From Limnephilus marmoratus (Eukaryota; Arthropoda; Insecta; Trichoptera; Limnephilidae): a stretch of DNA of 64,000 bases. The notes below the pieces were generated by a model. That model was not told the origin of the DNA. It saw only the letters and a program-made list of their open reading frames with translations, and searched no databases. The position numbers and the translations under genes are program-made. Shown here one piece after another: positions 22,191-32,856 of the stretch (the stretch's first letter is position 1; each line of letters begins with the position of its first letter). The stretch spans positions 39,769,571 through 39,833,570 of the forward strand of contig OU862927.1 of the NCBI GenBank assembly GCA_917880885.1, given 5' to 3'.

Positions 22191-23200
22191 GAAAACGCGA
22201 AGTTCACTGAATTTCAAAAAGAATTTCCTTTCTTGCATAAATGTTTGTCTTCATGTTCTGAGTAAGTATAGTTTAAATACGCCGCATACAGGTATTCTTA
22301 ATAAAAAATAACCAGTTTTGTGTTCAGAATGTAAAATTCCAGCTGGATTCATCTGATGATATATTTCGAGGGAAAACATTCTCTTATTCGATGTGCATTG
22401 GAGGGGACCCACCACTTTCCCACGGCTGTGTGAGGAAACTGATTGTTAAACTCTAATTTTTTTTTGTTAAGAGGAAGCTACATTTATTTTTAAAACGAAT
22501 CAAGATCCTCCAATGTCCCTGCATGCATGATTGTAAGTAAAAGGAAAATGTATGCATACTTACTTTTGCAGTAATTAACAAGATAAAGACACATCATAGA
22601 TGAGTTCGCCTGTTATATTAGCATCTAGTTATAATGAAATAAAATAATAAAATAAAATAATAATAATAAAATAATCAAATAATAAAACATTTTATTATTA
22701 TTATTATTATTAATGAAAAAGAAAAATATTTACCGGTGTAAGTATGATCAAAACCAAAGAAAATATATAAAAAGAAAGTTATCGGTGGCAGTTTGTCCCA
22801 CTATCACGGGGCAGTCCCGGAGAAAAAGAGCGGGCGAGCGGCCTGACTGCAACATGCCTAAACACCCGCGTCCCTTAGCCGGTTTCCCAAGAGTACCCTT
22901 GAACAAGTGATTCGAAGTGCAGTTATAAAATTCTAGTTGCAGACTAGGTTTGGGCTGACAGAATCAAAGAGAAACCATTTTCATGTTCTGAGTGTAGTTT
23001 TAATGCGCTGCATACAGATTTAATTTAAACCAGTTTTGTGTTCAGAATGTAAAATTTTAACTGGATTCATCGGATGACATATTACGAAGGAAAACATTCT
23101 CTTATTCGAAGTGCATTGAAGTACCCACCACTGTCCCACCCCGGTATAGGCGACTTATGGTCGCTCCTTCGGAGTTCTCGCAAGAATCTAATTTTTTTGA
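22190..23200 (+). repeat. Decayed C2H2-finger-derived repeat DNA
   Basis: 22230-22440 and 22960-23130 carry the same ordered words: CATGTTCTGAGT(GTAGTTTTAATGC), an ACCAGTTTTGTGTTCAGAATG block, and TTATTCGA(T/A)GTGCATTG(G/A)AG. They recur at 24705-24790 and 31560-32700, where the frames read KPFSCSECSFN, i.e. remnants of C2H2 fingers. No frame here is intact. A (TTA)n microsatellite lies at about 22690-22712. Confidence 0.5.
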
Positions 23201-23953
23201 ATGAACGACTCTACATTTAATAAAACGAATCTAGACCTTCAATGCCCCTACATACTTTGTTAGGTGGCGGAAATATAGGATCGCCTACAGTCTGTACTGT
23301 AATGGTCAAAAAGGACTAATCTACAGGTGTTAGTGAGCATAAAAAATGTAATAAAGAAAAAAAAAACAAAAAGTAGTTATTATATAATAATCAGAGGGAG
23401 ACAACACACTCCAGGACTGCAGGCAACTGCGTATAAATAAGAAAAGGATAAGTTGTAAACAAAGCAATAACATTTAGTAAAGGCGAAAAAAAATAGTGAT
23501 GACCGTCATGACCATCCTGTGCCCGGCAGTCCCCCAGAGAATGTGTAAGGTTATTAGTCCGACGTCATGGCACCCAGTGGAGTCATCCTTTAGTCAGCTA
23601 TCCGGTGGTGCCTAGAAGAAGTAAATGGACTACGATACGAAGACCCTAGGGAAAAAGAGCGTCGGGTAGCTGGAGGAGGGATGGACAAACCTCCGGATGC
23701 CACTCTATCTTTCCTCTAATCTTATCATGTCAGGGGGGGTGGCGCGGGCACTGGAAGGAGATAACAAAGGTAAGTTACAAAAAAAGGTAGACCTATAAAA
23801 AATATGATAGGGACAAGGCCCAAAGTCCAACCCCTTTAATGGGGAAGTGGACAAGACATAACAAACAACGGAGTTCTGTTCTAGTTGTTATCAGGAACTG
23901 AAAAGAACATGGAAAACAAAATAAAAAAATGCAAAAACATGAGAGAGTAGAGG

Positions 23954-23987
<34 letters not shown>

Positions 23988-24204
23988 CAAAAATGCACAC
24001 AGGCGTGTCAATTCACGCATTATGTTACACTGTAAATGAAAAAGAAAAACACAAAGCCATGTAAAAGTGTAAATAAACAACAGAAAATAATAAGAAAAAG
24101 AAAGAAACAGAAAATGTAAAAAAACCAGGAAGATAGGGTTGAAAGAGTAAATGTGGGGTAATCCGTGGATATCAGGAGACAAGTACACCTGGTCACTAAA
24201 TCTT
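23201..24204. other. Probable 3' non-coding region of the R1-type element, and spacer
   Basis: No coding signal. On the minus strand this follows the R1-like ORF directly, so at least the part up to the GC-richer 23490-23760 block may be that element's 3' UTR. I could not fix its end. Confidence 0.35.
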
Positions 24205-24624
24205 CTAATCAGCGACTCTAAGATCAGGCCATCTCTCCACCCAGATTCTTGTAAACTTCTTCAAGCACTCGAAATTCGTCTTATTCGAAACCAGATCAGT
24301 GTTCCACACTGGTCTGATGGGTACGTCCAAACCATCTAGCATTTGACCTCTGGCATCCGTCATTATTTCACACTGCCACAGGATATGCTCAGCCGACTGG
24401 TTCGTGCTCCCACAGGCACAATTGGGGTGAGGGGACAGGGAGAGGGTGTGAAGTTTCCCCCTGAATTCCCCATGGCCAGATAATAATTGAGTGATGTGGT
24501 GGTCTAACTTGAGGAAGACCGCTTCCATTCTGAGTTTAACTGATGGGAAGAAGGAGAAAGTCCATCTTCCCAAATTCGATCTATCCCACCGGGCCTGCCA
24601 CTCTTGGAGTGACAGGTCTCTCAT
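24205..24624 (-). pseudogene. R1/I-type LINE, C-terminal end of ORF2
   Basis: 139 codons ending at the natural stop. WQARWDRSNLGRWTFSFFP, LDHHITQLLSGHGEF and CACGSTNQSAEHILWQC (a CxC..H-x4-C zinc knuckle) match the layout of the C-terminal domain of R1-clade polyproteins. The RT and endonuclease parts are absent, so this is a 5'-truncated copy. Confidence 0.82.
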
Positions 24625-24969
24625 TTGTCGAAGCAGCCCAGGGAGAGTCCCCGGCCCGCCCGGAGTTAGAGTAACTCCTAGGTGAGTGGCAGGGGTTCCT
24701 CTGGTTATTCGAAGTGCAGTTGTAAAATTCTAGTTGCAGACTATGTATGTTTTACCAGAATCAAAGAGAAACTATTTTCATATCCTGAGTCAATGACGTT
24801 ACATACTATATTAGACGAGGGGTAGAAATCTCAAAGTGGGAAGACAATCGCAAGACAATTGTACCGGTCTCGATATCTAGTACTTTAGTACTAAACTGCT
24901 ACGCGTCGAGTAAGGTTGCGTCTTACCAGTACTTACCAGTAAGTAGATTGCATTTTAAAAAGTGTCAAA

Positions 24970-25044
24970 ATGCCCTCCTGTGTTGAGAAAATGTTTCAAT
25001 TACACTGCAAATAATAGTAAAGGCGAAGGAATAACACTTCATTT
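24970..25044 (+). pseudogene. THAP-domain gene, exon 1 (frameshifted)
   Basis: ATG CCC TCC TGT opens a THAP start (MPSC). A +1 shift after codon 7 then gives CFNYTANNSKGEGITLHL, the continuation of the C2CH zinc site. The exon ends at 25044 before GTAAGT, and the phase fits the second exon at 25489. THAP domains bind DNA in P-type and Harbinger-type transposases and in cell-cycle genes. As written, the reading frame reaches TAA within 15 codons, so the gene is broken unless the base call is wrong. Confidence 0.65.
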
Positions 25045-25488
25045 GTAAGTACACGCAAATTACTTAATATTATCGATTATTATAAATATTACAATAAATT
25101 TTCATGTTTCCCGCTCGCGGTTTTACACGTCATTACGAGACAGAGAACGTTGCATCAAAAAGTAACGAGCATAACAAAGACAACCTGCTAACAGTAGGTC
25201 GGTTCACACAGCGTCCCGCACAAGTTTTCTTCTATTGGGAAAGATGGGGTAAAACGTACACAGGGTAAATCGTTAATTAATTTAATTATGTTTGAATTGT
25301 CATAACTCATAACGCTCGAACCGAGCTTCCTTGCTGACAATGACAAGACACTATAATTTAATATACGTAAACACGCTAGTTGTAGTTAAGCTCTATTAAT
25401 AATTATAATTTACGCTGTGACTTTATAAACGTAAAATGACAATTATTTGAATATAAATTTATTATGACTTATCAAATATGAATTTTAG

Positions 25489-25711
25489 GTTTCCCCGTGA
25501 TCAACTACGACGACAGAAATGGACCACTGTTGTTCGCATTCAAAGATGCGAACATGATTGGACACCTTCGCTTTACAGCACAATATGTTCAGTTCATTTC
25601 AATAAAGACGATTTACATACCACGGTCAAAGGAAAGCGTTTTATAATGTCGTTGATGAAAATTGTAAATAGATTTGTATACTCATTTGAACCTATGACCT
25701 GTACTGTATAA
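25489..25711 (+). pseudogene. THAP-domain gene, exon 2
   Basis: Acceptor AATTTTAG ends at 25488. The frame gives FPRDQLRRQKWTTVV.R, then W.PS..STICSVHFNKDDL, which is the second half of a THAP domain (conserved W, P and C-x2-H). About 25 further codons without family resemblance lead to TAA at 25709-25711, with AATAAA beginning at 25711. No transposase or other domain follows. Confidence 0.75.
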
Positions 25712-26336
25712 TAAAATATGTTTTTACAATACTACTATAATAGTACCAATATTGTATTACTATATATAAATATTAAAAAAAAAATATTTGCCCGTGTGTC
25801 TTGTTTTACCCGCCTTTACCCTCCCCTGTGCGTAGTGTAACCGAGTGAGAGTATCTTGTTATCTCAGTCACACCCGTGATGTGAAAGCAGTATTCAGCGA
25901 AGAAATTAATACGCCGCCCGCTAATGTATCCGTGCCATTCATACATACACATTATTTGATTGTCTATCTTTATCGCACAGGAATAAACTTTTGAATTAAA
26001 GAAATTATTGAATATCGCGAAAACAAAAGAGTGTTCCTTACTTTCCACATTATATTGTGAGTATGTGAGACTATAACGAGTCTATTTATTTTATATAACG
26101 TCATTGTATTCAGCAATGAATGTTAAATGTATACAAATTTATTAAATTTGTTTTTTACGGTAACAATGTGGTAAATAGCAGCGGGGACGCCCGAGGAATA
26201 CTTAACGCATTATCTCTGCACTGAAATGATATACGGGTTTGAATTAAAGGCCTCATTATTTTGACTCCAGTTTGCCTTACAAACTCTCTTATGACAATGA
26301 GCTTTGATACTTTATTTAGAAGGCGGTAGGAATTAC

Positions 26337-27187
26337 CAAGGGCGTAGCTAGGATTTTGTTAAGGGGGGGGGGGGGCAGGTGTAGACAAACCAAGAATGTA
26401 TGTAAGGTAAATGCTGCCCTACTGGGGGGGGGGGGGGGGTTGCTAGAGAATTTCAGAAATAGGCTATTTTCGTCTATAAAAAGACCGTAAGGCACAAAGC
26501 TACGAAAATATAAATAACACCGTATCCAATATGACGCAGTGTGGAAAAGGACCTCTCTATGTTACTTGTAGTGCAAGGTTGTGCCAAGGAAATAAGTATT
26601 GTTTTTTTTGTTGTGGGAAAGAAAATGTTCGCCTCCTTAAACATTTCAGTAAAATCTAGTTTTTCGAGATCTTTTCTGGTCACACCCTTGTTCTGCCATT
26701 TTTATACCATAGTTTGGCTTCTTGATTAAAATTAAGTAATCGTAGTATAGGCAAAAACTTTGTGTTTTTTCTTAAAAATCAATTAACGACATATTCAACA
26801 TTATACAGGGATGTAGCGACATTAATCCGAAAGCAGGCAAATTTTGGTCACCAAAATGCTGCTCCAATGCAGATATTAGGGAATCTAAATAAGGAATGAT
26901 AATAATTGATCGCTTCCAAAAATTGGCAATAGGTTCCAATATGCCTGCGAACTTGGCTATCAGTTGAACACATAATGAAAACTGATTTAATAACAGCGCA
27001 ATGTAACTGATAGGCATGTTTTCTTGATGCTTCATTAATCATGATCAACTAAAAAGGTAATAATAAAAATTAAATTGATTCTCACAAACAATAGGCTACC
27101 GACGTAAACTTTACGGTCTGTGAGCATTCCTGCGCCTTCTAGGGGGGGGCAGCTGCCCCCCCCTGCCCGTACCTCGCTACGCCCTTG
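26337..27187 (-). mobile_element. hAT element, 851 bp, TSD GGAATTAC
   Basis: Inverted ends CAAGGGCGTAGC.. / ..GCTACGCCCTTG, flanked by GGAATTAC at 26329-26336 and 27188-27195, an 8-bp duplication as expected for hAT. G-runs lie next to both ends (26360s, 26424-26440 and near 27142). On the minus strand two frames are remnants of the transposase: LDSLISALEQHFG at about 26850-26890, and TTSNIERSFSTLRHI (C-terminal dimerisation domain) at 26530-26580. The catalytic core is deleted. Confidence 0.9.
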
Positions 27188-27319
27188 GGAATTACCTGAA
27201 CCTCGACCTTGAATTCTGAGGTTAAAACAGTATTTATTGTATTCTCCTTCTCTGCATTATTGACAGCTTAATGATTCTATATATAATAGAGGTGAGTACA
27301 TAAATATACTAACCCCGGT

Positions 27320-28700
27320 GAGTATTTCTCAAAATAAATGTACGTAACGAAAATGTTGTTACGAAATAGTCCTAAGATGTAACTAAATAGTAAACATAAA
27401 GCTTGTTATATACAATACAATTTTTTTTTTTTTTGTATTATTTATTTAATTTACTAAAATATTCGTATTTTCTAAATGTACGTCTTTTACTTTTTTTATT
27501 TATTGTACATACTACAAACATACATAAACTCATGACCCAAATTCTTGTTGTACCTATTGTAAAGGGTTTAAAATAAAACAAAGAAGCATTAATTAATGTT
27601 TTTAATAAAATTATCAGCTTCCCAAATTTAAGTACCTAACACAATATTCAACAAATCTTTAGAAATTAAAGAACAGGCACTGTTTACAACATTTAAAAAT
27701 GTATTAATTTGAATCACTATCGAAAAAGCTATTTTTAATTTGTGTTTATTTACAATTTTTTTTTACCTACATTCTTTTCTCAGGGATCTGCTTTATTGAA
27801 CTTTGTTTTTAAAGAATCTGTAATTTTATTTAGCAAAATTAGCTTTTTTTTACCTTCTCTTTTTCTGCCATGAACACATTTGGTAAAATTTCTTCTAAGA
27901 AGCTTTTTGCCTTCCGGCATTGGTTTTGGTGGTATTCCTAAAAAAAAGTTATCCTGTAGCCGGTATTTTAAGAGTAAATTATAATACATATTTATTTAAA
28001 TACGATTTTATAAAAGCTTGAGACACTACTAATTCATAAAAATACTTTCAATTTGAAAGGGACAACTTATACTTACAGACACACTTACAATATACTATTC
28101 TTAACCTAAGCATTTAAACAAATATGGACAAATAACGCTGAACTACATGATACCTAATTGCTTAAATGTGTTACCTATCGAAATTAAAACATGTACAAAT
28201 GGTAAAACAAATGTTGAAGAATTGGCTCGCCGAAAGAAATAATTTTTATATCTTCAAAGTAAAAGCACCCATTGACAAATTACTTAAAAGTAGTTGATTG
28301 GGACTTTTTTTTTTGTAAAATATGTTTATTTTTCCTGTCGTATTGTATTACTTTGTCTTTATAATAAATAAAATAAAAATCAGGTTGTAACTGTGTACCT
28401 ACACTCAGCTTTACACTATACTTTTTTCGTTACGTTACGAAATTTATAATAAAAGTTACGAAATTGTAATAAGAAGTACACAAAATGGGGTTATAAAAAG
28501 TCAATGGTTTGATAAAACTTAAAATTGTAAATAGGTAAGCTTAGCAATGTTCGTACCGCACGTATTACAAAAAGATGAGTAAAAAAATATTTACCGTTTC
28601 GTGAAAAAAGGCTATAATATTTCCTGTCTCGAAATTGTAGTCCCACTAAAGTAAAAGCGTTTTTACTGATTTTAACAATTAATGTTATGGCGGAGACGTC
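27320..28700 (-). mobile_element. Partial copy of the GAGTATTTCTC-ended TIR element
   Basis: From GAGTATTTCTCAAAATAAAT at 27320 this is colinear, in reverse complement, with 47320-49266. Similarity fades near 28700 and no second inverted repeat is seen. The minus frame 27989-27780 encodes MPEGKKLLRRNF..., then KLILLNKITDSLKTKFNKADP, shared with + strand 48650-48760. This protein fragment has no family I recognise. The site at 27891-27901 (TCTTCTAAGAA) is unoccupied, whereas the other copy has a 437-bp insertion there. Confidence 0.7.
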
Positions 28701-29018
28701 AGACCAAAAACTAAATAAACTAAATAATTTAACGAAAATAGAGAAATGTAGAGGGAAAGTCCCTACACACGTACCTATGCACCAAAAAATAACTTTATTT
28801 TAACTTTTACGCGATATTTTCATAAAATTAGATGGGATAGTTTACGAAATCTTCCGTACCAAACGGAAGCTAGAACTGAACGAAGTTCATTTGAAGAAAT
28901 TTTGTAGTAATGTAATAAATGTATAACTCGTAACATCAATAGCTTTTTTTAATTTGTTCCCTCCTTAATTTTAAGTATATAGTTAAGTTTGAACCCGCCA
29001 TAAGGCGCGGGCATATCA
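28701..29018. other. Spacer without recognisable gene
   Basis: AT-rich, no frame with family features, no element ends. Confidence 0.35.
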
Positions 29019-29026
29019 CACCCTTA

Positions 29027-29286
29027 CAAGGGCGGATTTAGGGGGGGGGGGGGGCAATAGGGGGGCGAATTTAGGTTTTTTTTTGGAGATTCTATCACAG
29101 TACAGAAAACTGTCTCTATTAAACAGTTAATTTTTCTGTTGTTTTGACACTTACATAAACCTTCCTGTACATACTTGAACTTGTAAAAATTCTTGAAGTA
29201 TGATACTTCAAGTTTATTTCTAACAGTAATTGTTGGTCCGCCCCTTGTGCCCCCCCCCCCAGAAAAAAATCCTGGTTCCGCCCTTG
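29027..29286. mobile_element. hAT MITE, 260 bp, TSD CACCCTTA
   Basis: Ends CAAGGGCGGA.. / ..TCCGCCCTTG, flanked by CACCCTTA at 29019-29026 and 29287-29294. A G-run follows the left end and a C-run precedes the right end. Related by its ends to the hAT at 26337. No coding sequence. Confidence 0.9.
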
Positions 29287-29701
29287 CACCCTTAGACTAA
29301 TGACTTTCTGTCAAATTTAAACAATGCATTTTGGGTAAACGTAAAAAAGGATAATAACAATAACCATGAATATTTTACATGATTTTACTCGGAAATCAAT
29401 AAAGATAGGTAATAAAAAAACAAGTTTTTCACGATAAGTACCTATCTAGAAATTATACGAATGTGTCGTCTGTAAACGGCTTAAACCGTAATGACCAACT
29501 TTTAGCAATTTTTGTATTGCAGGTCGCGTTGTCGCGTAGTATGGGTACGTTACCTAATTACACAGCAGAACTTGTTTTTATATTAAATACGTAAAAGAAA
29601 TTGAAAAAAGGAGTTCTACAAAATAATATTGATAACCATAAAAAAATAAAAAATGTTTCAACTTTGACCGTAAATAAACCAATCACTTTTGACGACTCCA
29701 G

Positions 29702-29845
29702 ATACTAATATCTACAGCCTGTATGTCGGACGAATATCTACAGCTCATATGTTGAACTAATATCTACGAACTTCAGAGTGTTGACTAATATCTACAGAGC
29801 GTAGGTTGAACTAATATCTACAGAGTGTAGGTTGGATTAATCGGC
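29702..29845. repeat. Minisatellite, about 29-bp unit, five copies
   Basis: Units of the form ACTAATATCTACAGAGTGTA followed by GGTTGA recur about five times, with decreasing match toward the left. Non-coding. Confidence 0.75.
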
Positions 29846-30499
29846 TAAATGTGTCCAATAGTCCGATATTAGGGATTTTTACACACATAGGGGCAACTGC
29901 TGTACCTGTGGACAGTTTTACCTATGGACACTATGCATATTTAACAAATTCAACCACCTAAAATTACAAAAAAATATTAACATGTAGTAATTTTGTTATA
30001 TGGCAACACTGACTAACAGCCATTTCTCTTCTGAAAAGAGATTCCGACACTATCAATAGCATTTCTTTCAAGCACGTAGTTTTTTGTTAAGCTGGCAACA
30101 CTGCGCGTAGTTTTCGTTTGAGCCAAGCGTTTTGACAGTCTACCGAGGACGCTTGAAGCAAGCTTCAATAATCTACGTGCTGGCGGCGAGCTTGATGCGA
30201 ATTGATATATTTTTTTTAATTATTTATTTGGCTATTACTCATTAAAGGTGATATTGGCCATTTCTTGAAATTTATTACATTTTCGAAACAATCGCAGAAT
30301 CATAAAATAGGACCCCATGTACATTAATAGTTAGCGTTCTACGACATAAAGGAACAGATTTTTTTTCAAAATTTGTTACATTTCTCACGCATCATGAAAC
30401 AATTCTATAAATTAGATAAAATTAATATAAAATAAGAATTAATTGTTTTTGTGTTTAATTTGTAGAAATTCATCTGATTTTAATTATTGTTTTTGTGTT
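29846..30499. other. Spacer without recognisable gene
   Basis: A mixed-composition stretch with TGGCAACACTG words at 30000 and 30098 and no frame worth calling. It could be promoter-like DNA of an unseen gene, but nothing shows this. Confidence 0.3.
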
Positions 30500-30840
30500 T
30501 AATTTATAGAAAAATCTGATGGATTTCTGCACCTCCCCATCCGATGATTCCATATTGAATTAGTGATTGGACTAGTGCGTAATAGACTTTTTTTAGGTTG
30601 TTTAATTTGAGAATATTTCTTAATCTAATGAATATATAGATACATTTCCTAATACGCTTAACCAGTTCACATATGTGTCTGTTCCATTTCATATGTTGGT
30701 CTACAATTACACCCAGGTACTTTATTTCGGTTACATGGTTTAATATGGTACATGAATTATTACAGACATCTTTGTTACATTTTTTGTTGTGTATAATTAT
30801 ATTAATGTTGGGATAAGTTTTGGCTTTATTTATTGAGAAA
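30500..30840 (-). pseudogene. Jockey/CR1-like LINE fragment (post-RT region)
   Basis: The minus frame reads VTEIKYLGVIVDQHMKWNRH, then IFIRLRNILKLNNLKKVYYAL and QYGIIGWGGA, matching the C-terminal region of the RT ORF at 5195-6907 block for block. Both ends are missing. Confidence 0.8.
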
Positions 30841-31559
30841 GGAATATAAACTTGATTTTATAAATAACTTCGTGCCGTCTAAAAGCTTCAATAAACTGTT
30901 CGTCATCCATTTTTGAATAATATCTGTCAAAAAAATAACCATAGATATAGCGAAACAACGTTAGATGCTCAGATAACACCAAAAAGATGTAAAATCATCT
31001 CGTAGTAGGCGTGACCATACCCCCTCCACCTTCCACATGGCCCACGCCGATCTGGCTGTGGCAGATCAACGTCGCGTAGGGGGCGTCGGTTTGCGTTGCG
31101 TGGAGCTAGTCTGATTCTAAAGCACCCGTTTCCATAGAAAATGTGTGGATGGTAAGCAGTCCAGATATAGAAATGGTGACGTCAACCCACGTGGCGTGGC
31201 GTTGCGTGGGCTTAGTGTGGTCTTACCTTTAGGAATTTGTAAAAAAAATCTGTAACTGACTATAAATTCGTAAGCCGTTGATACCAACCTGATGCGTGCG
31301 CATTCTGTTTCTTTGGAAAGTGTTGCTAGAGCGTAATAATTATTTCGTACTATGGGTAATTTTGAAACGATTCAGGGAATATTATAACTAAATTTTAATA
31401 CAATATTTATTTTCTCACGGCGCCCCTTCGGAGTTGGCGCCAGGTTTTTGCACGTTTTTGAACGTATGGAAGATCCGGCGCTGTAAAAAGGAACATTGCA
31501 TGGGAAGAACCGGAAATTTTGTGCGCAAATATTGACAGGCAAAAGTTTATAGATATTTT
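30841..31559. other. Repeat-rich spacer
   Basis: Around 30990-31230 a GC-richer block (CGTGGCGTGGCGTTGCGTGG) suggests a degraded MITE with ends like GTGACCATACC / GTGTGGTCTTACC, but the inverted match is too weak to call. No gene. Confidence 0.3.
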
Positions 31560-32310
31560 TTTCTTATTATTCGAAAGGTTAAACCAGTTTTCAGGATGCA
31601 AAATTCCATTTGAGAATTCATCTGGTGACACAATTCAAAGGAAAACATTATCTTATTCGAAGTTCAGTTATTAAATTCTAGTTGCAGACTCTGTATGTGC
31701 TGCCAGAATCAAAGAAAAACCATATTCGTGTTCTGAGTGTACTTTTAATTCACCGCATATGACTTAATTCAAACCAATTTTGTGTTGAGAATGTAAATTT
31801 CCAGTTATGGATTCATCTGTTGACACACTTCGAAGGAAAGCATCCTCTTATTCGAAGTTCAGTTATAATATTCTATTTACAGACTATGTATGTGCTGCCA
31901 GAATCAAAGAAAAACCATTTTCATGTTCTGAGTGTAGTTTTAATTCACCGCATACGAACTGGTTTTGTGTTCAGAATACAACGATAAATTAAATAACGAG
32001 TTGCAGATTCATCCTGCATTGAGTGAAGCTTTACATTTGAGTTACATAATGCTGTAAAATTCTGAGAAATTGATTGTTGCGTGTGTAACTATTGTTTGGG
32101 GACTCTAACACAGTATCAATCAATCAACCTTGGAGTAGAATTTATAAACATGATTTTCGATGAAAGAATACTCGTCAAAAGTGATTATTAAAAAATCCGG
32201 CTCGCATATAAATAGGTCGTAATAAAAAAATAGGATTTCCAGATACTATCCCCCCCCCCCCCCGCCGCTTGATGTACCCAAATAAGGGGACGGCGAAATT
32301 TTCCTCCGCC
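31560..32310 (+). pseudogene. Decayed C2H2 finger remnants with hAT scraps
   Basis: Frame pieces such as RIKEKPFSCSECSFNSPHT (31890-31945) keep the Cys pair and the TGEKPF-like linker but lose the histidines. Three related modules lie at about 31600, 31700 and 31900. 32190-32305 shares sequence with 35176-35310 (C-run, then CGGCGAAATTTTCCTCCGCC), a piece of a hAT end. Confidence 0.55.
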
Positions 32311-32700
32311 CCGATGTTTTGAGTGTAGTTTTAATTCACCGCAAACAGATTTAATTAAAACCAGTTTTGTGTTAAGAATGTAAATGCCGGCAGAATCAAA
32401 GAAATACCCTTTTCATGTTTTGAGTGTAGTTTTAATTCACCGCGTACAGATTTAATTAAAACCAGTTTTATGTTCAGAATGTAACTGCCAGCAGAATAAA
32501 AGACAAACCATTTTCATGTTCTGAGTGTAGCTTTAATTCACCTCATACAGATGTAATTAAAACCAGTTTTGTGTTCTGAATATAAGTGCCGCTAGTATCA
32601 AAGAAAAACCATTTTATGTTCTGAGTGTAGTTTTGATAAACCGCATATTTATTTTAATTTAAACCAGTTTTGTGTTATCAATATATCAATAAGTTGCCGA
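32310..32700 (+). repeat. 100-bp tandem repeat derived from a C2H2 finger, four units
   Basis: GTTTTGAGTGTAGTTTTAAT-type words recur at about 32315, 32415, 32516 and 32615, each followed by ACAGAT(T/G)TAATTAAAACCAG and AAGAAAAACCATTTTC. The unit is derived from the same finger sequence as 31560-32000, but the 100-bp period is not a multiple of three, so it cannot be a translated finger array. Confidence 0.65.
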
Positions 32701-32856
32701 TTCATCGTGTACCGAGTGAAGCTTTGCATTTGAGTTGCATTACATACGTATGCGTGATGAAGATGCGAAATTCTATTACAGGCATACCATTCTCGATTTC
32801 TGAGAGCAGTTATATATAAATTTGTAGTAGAATTCATAAGCATGATTTTATTGTAA

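Noticed and set aside
23793..24188. Hydrophobic 131-codon minus-strand frame suggesting a membrane protein
   Set aside because: AT-rich low-complexity sequence (A-run and TA repeat at 23950-23985) beyond the R1 stop codon; no start context or homology seen.
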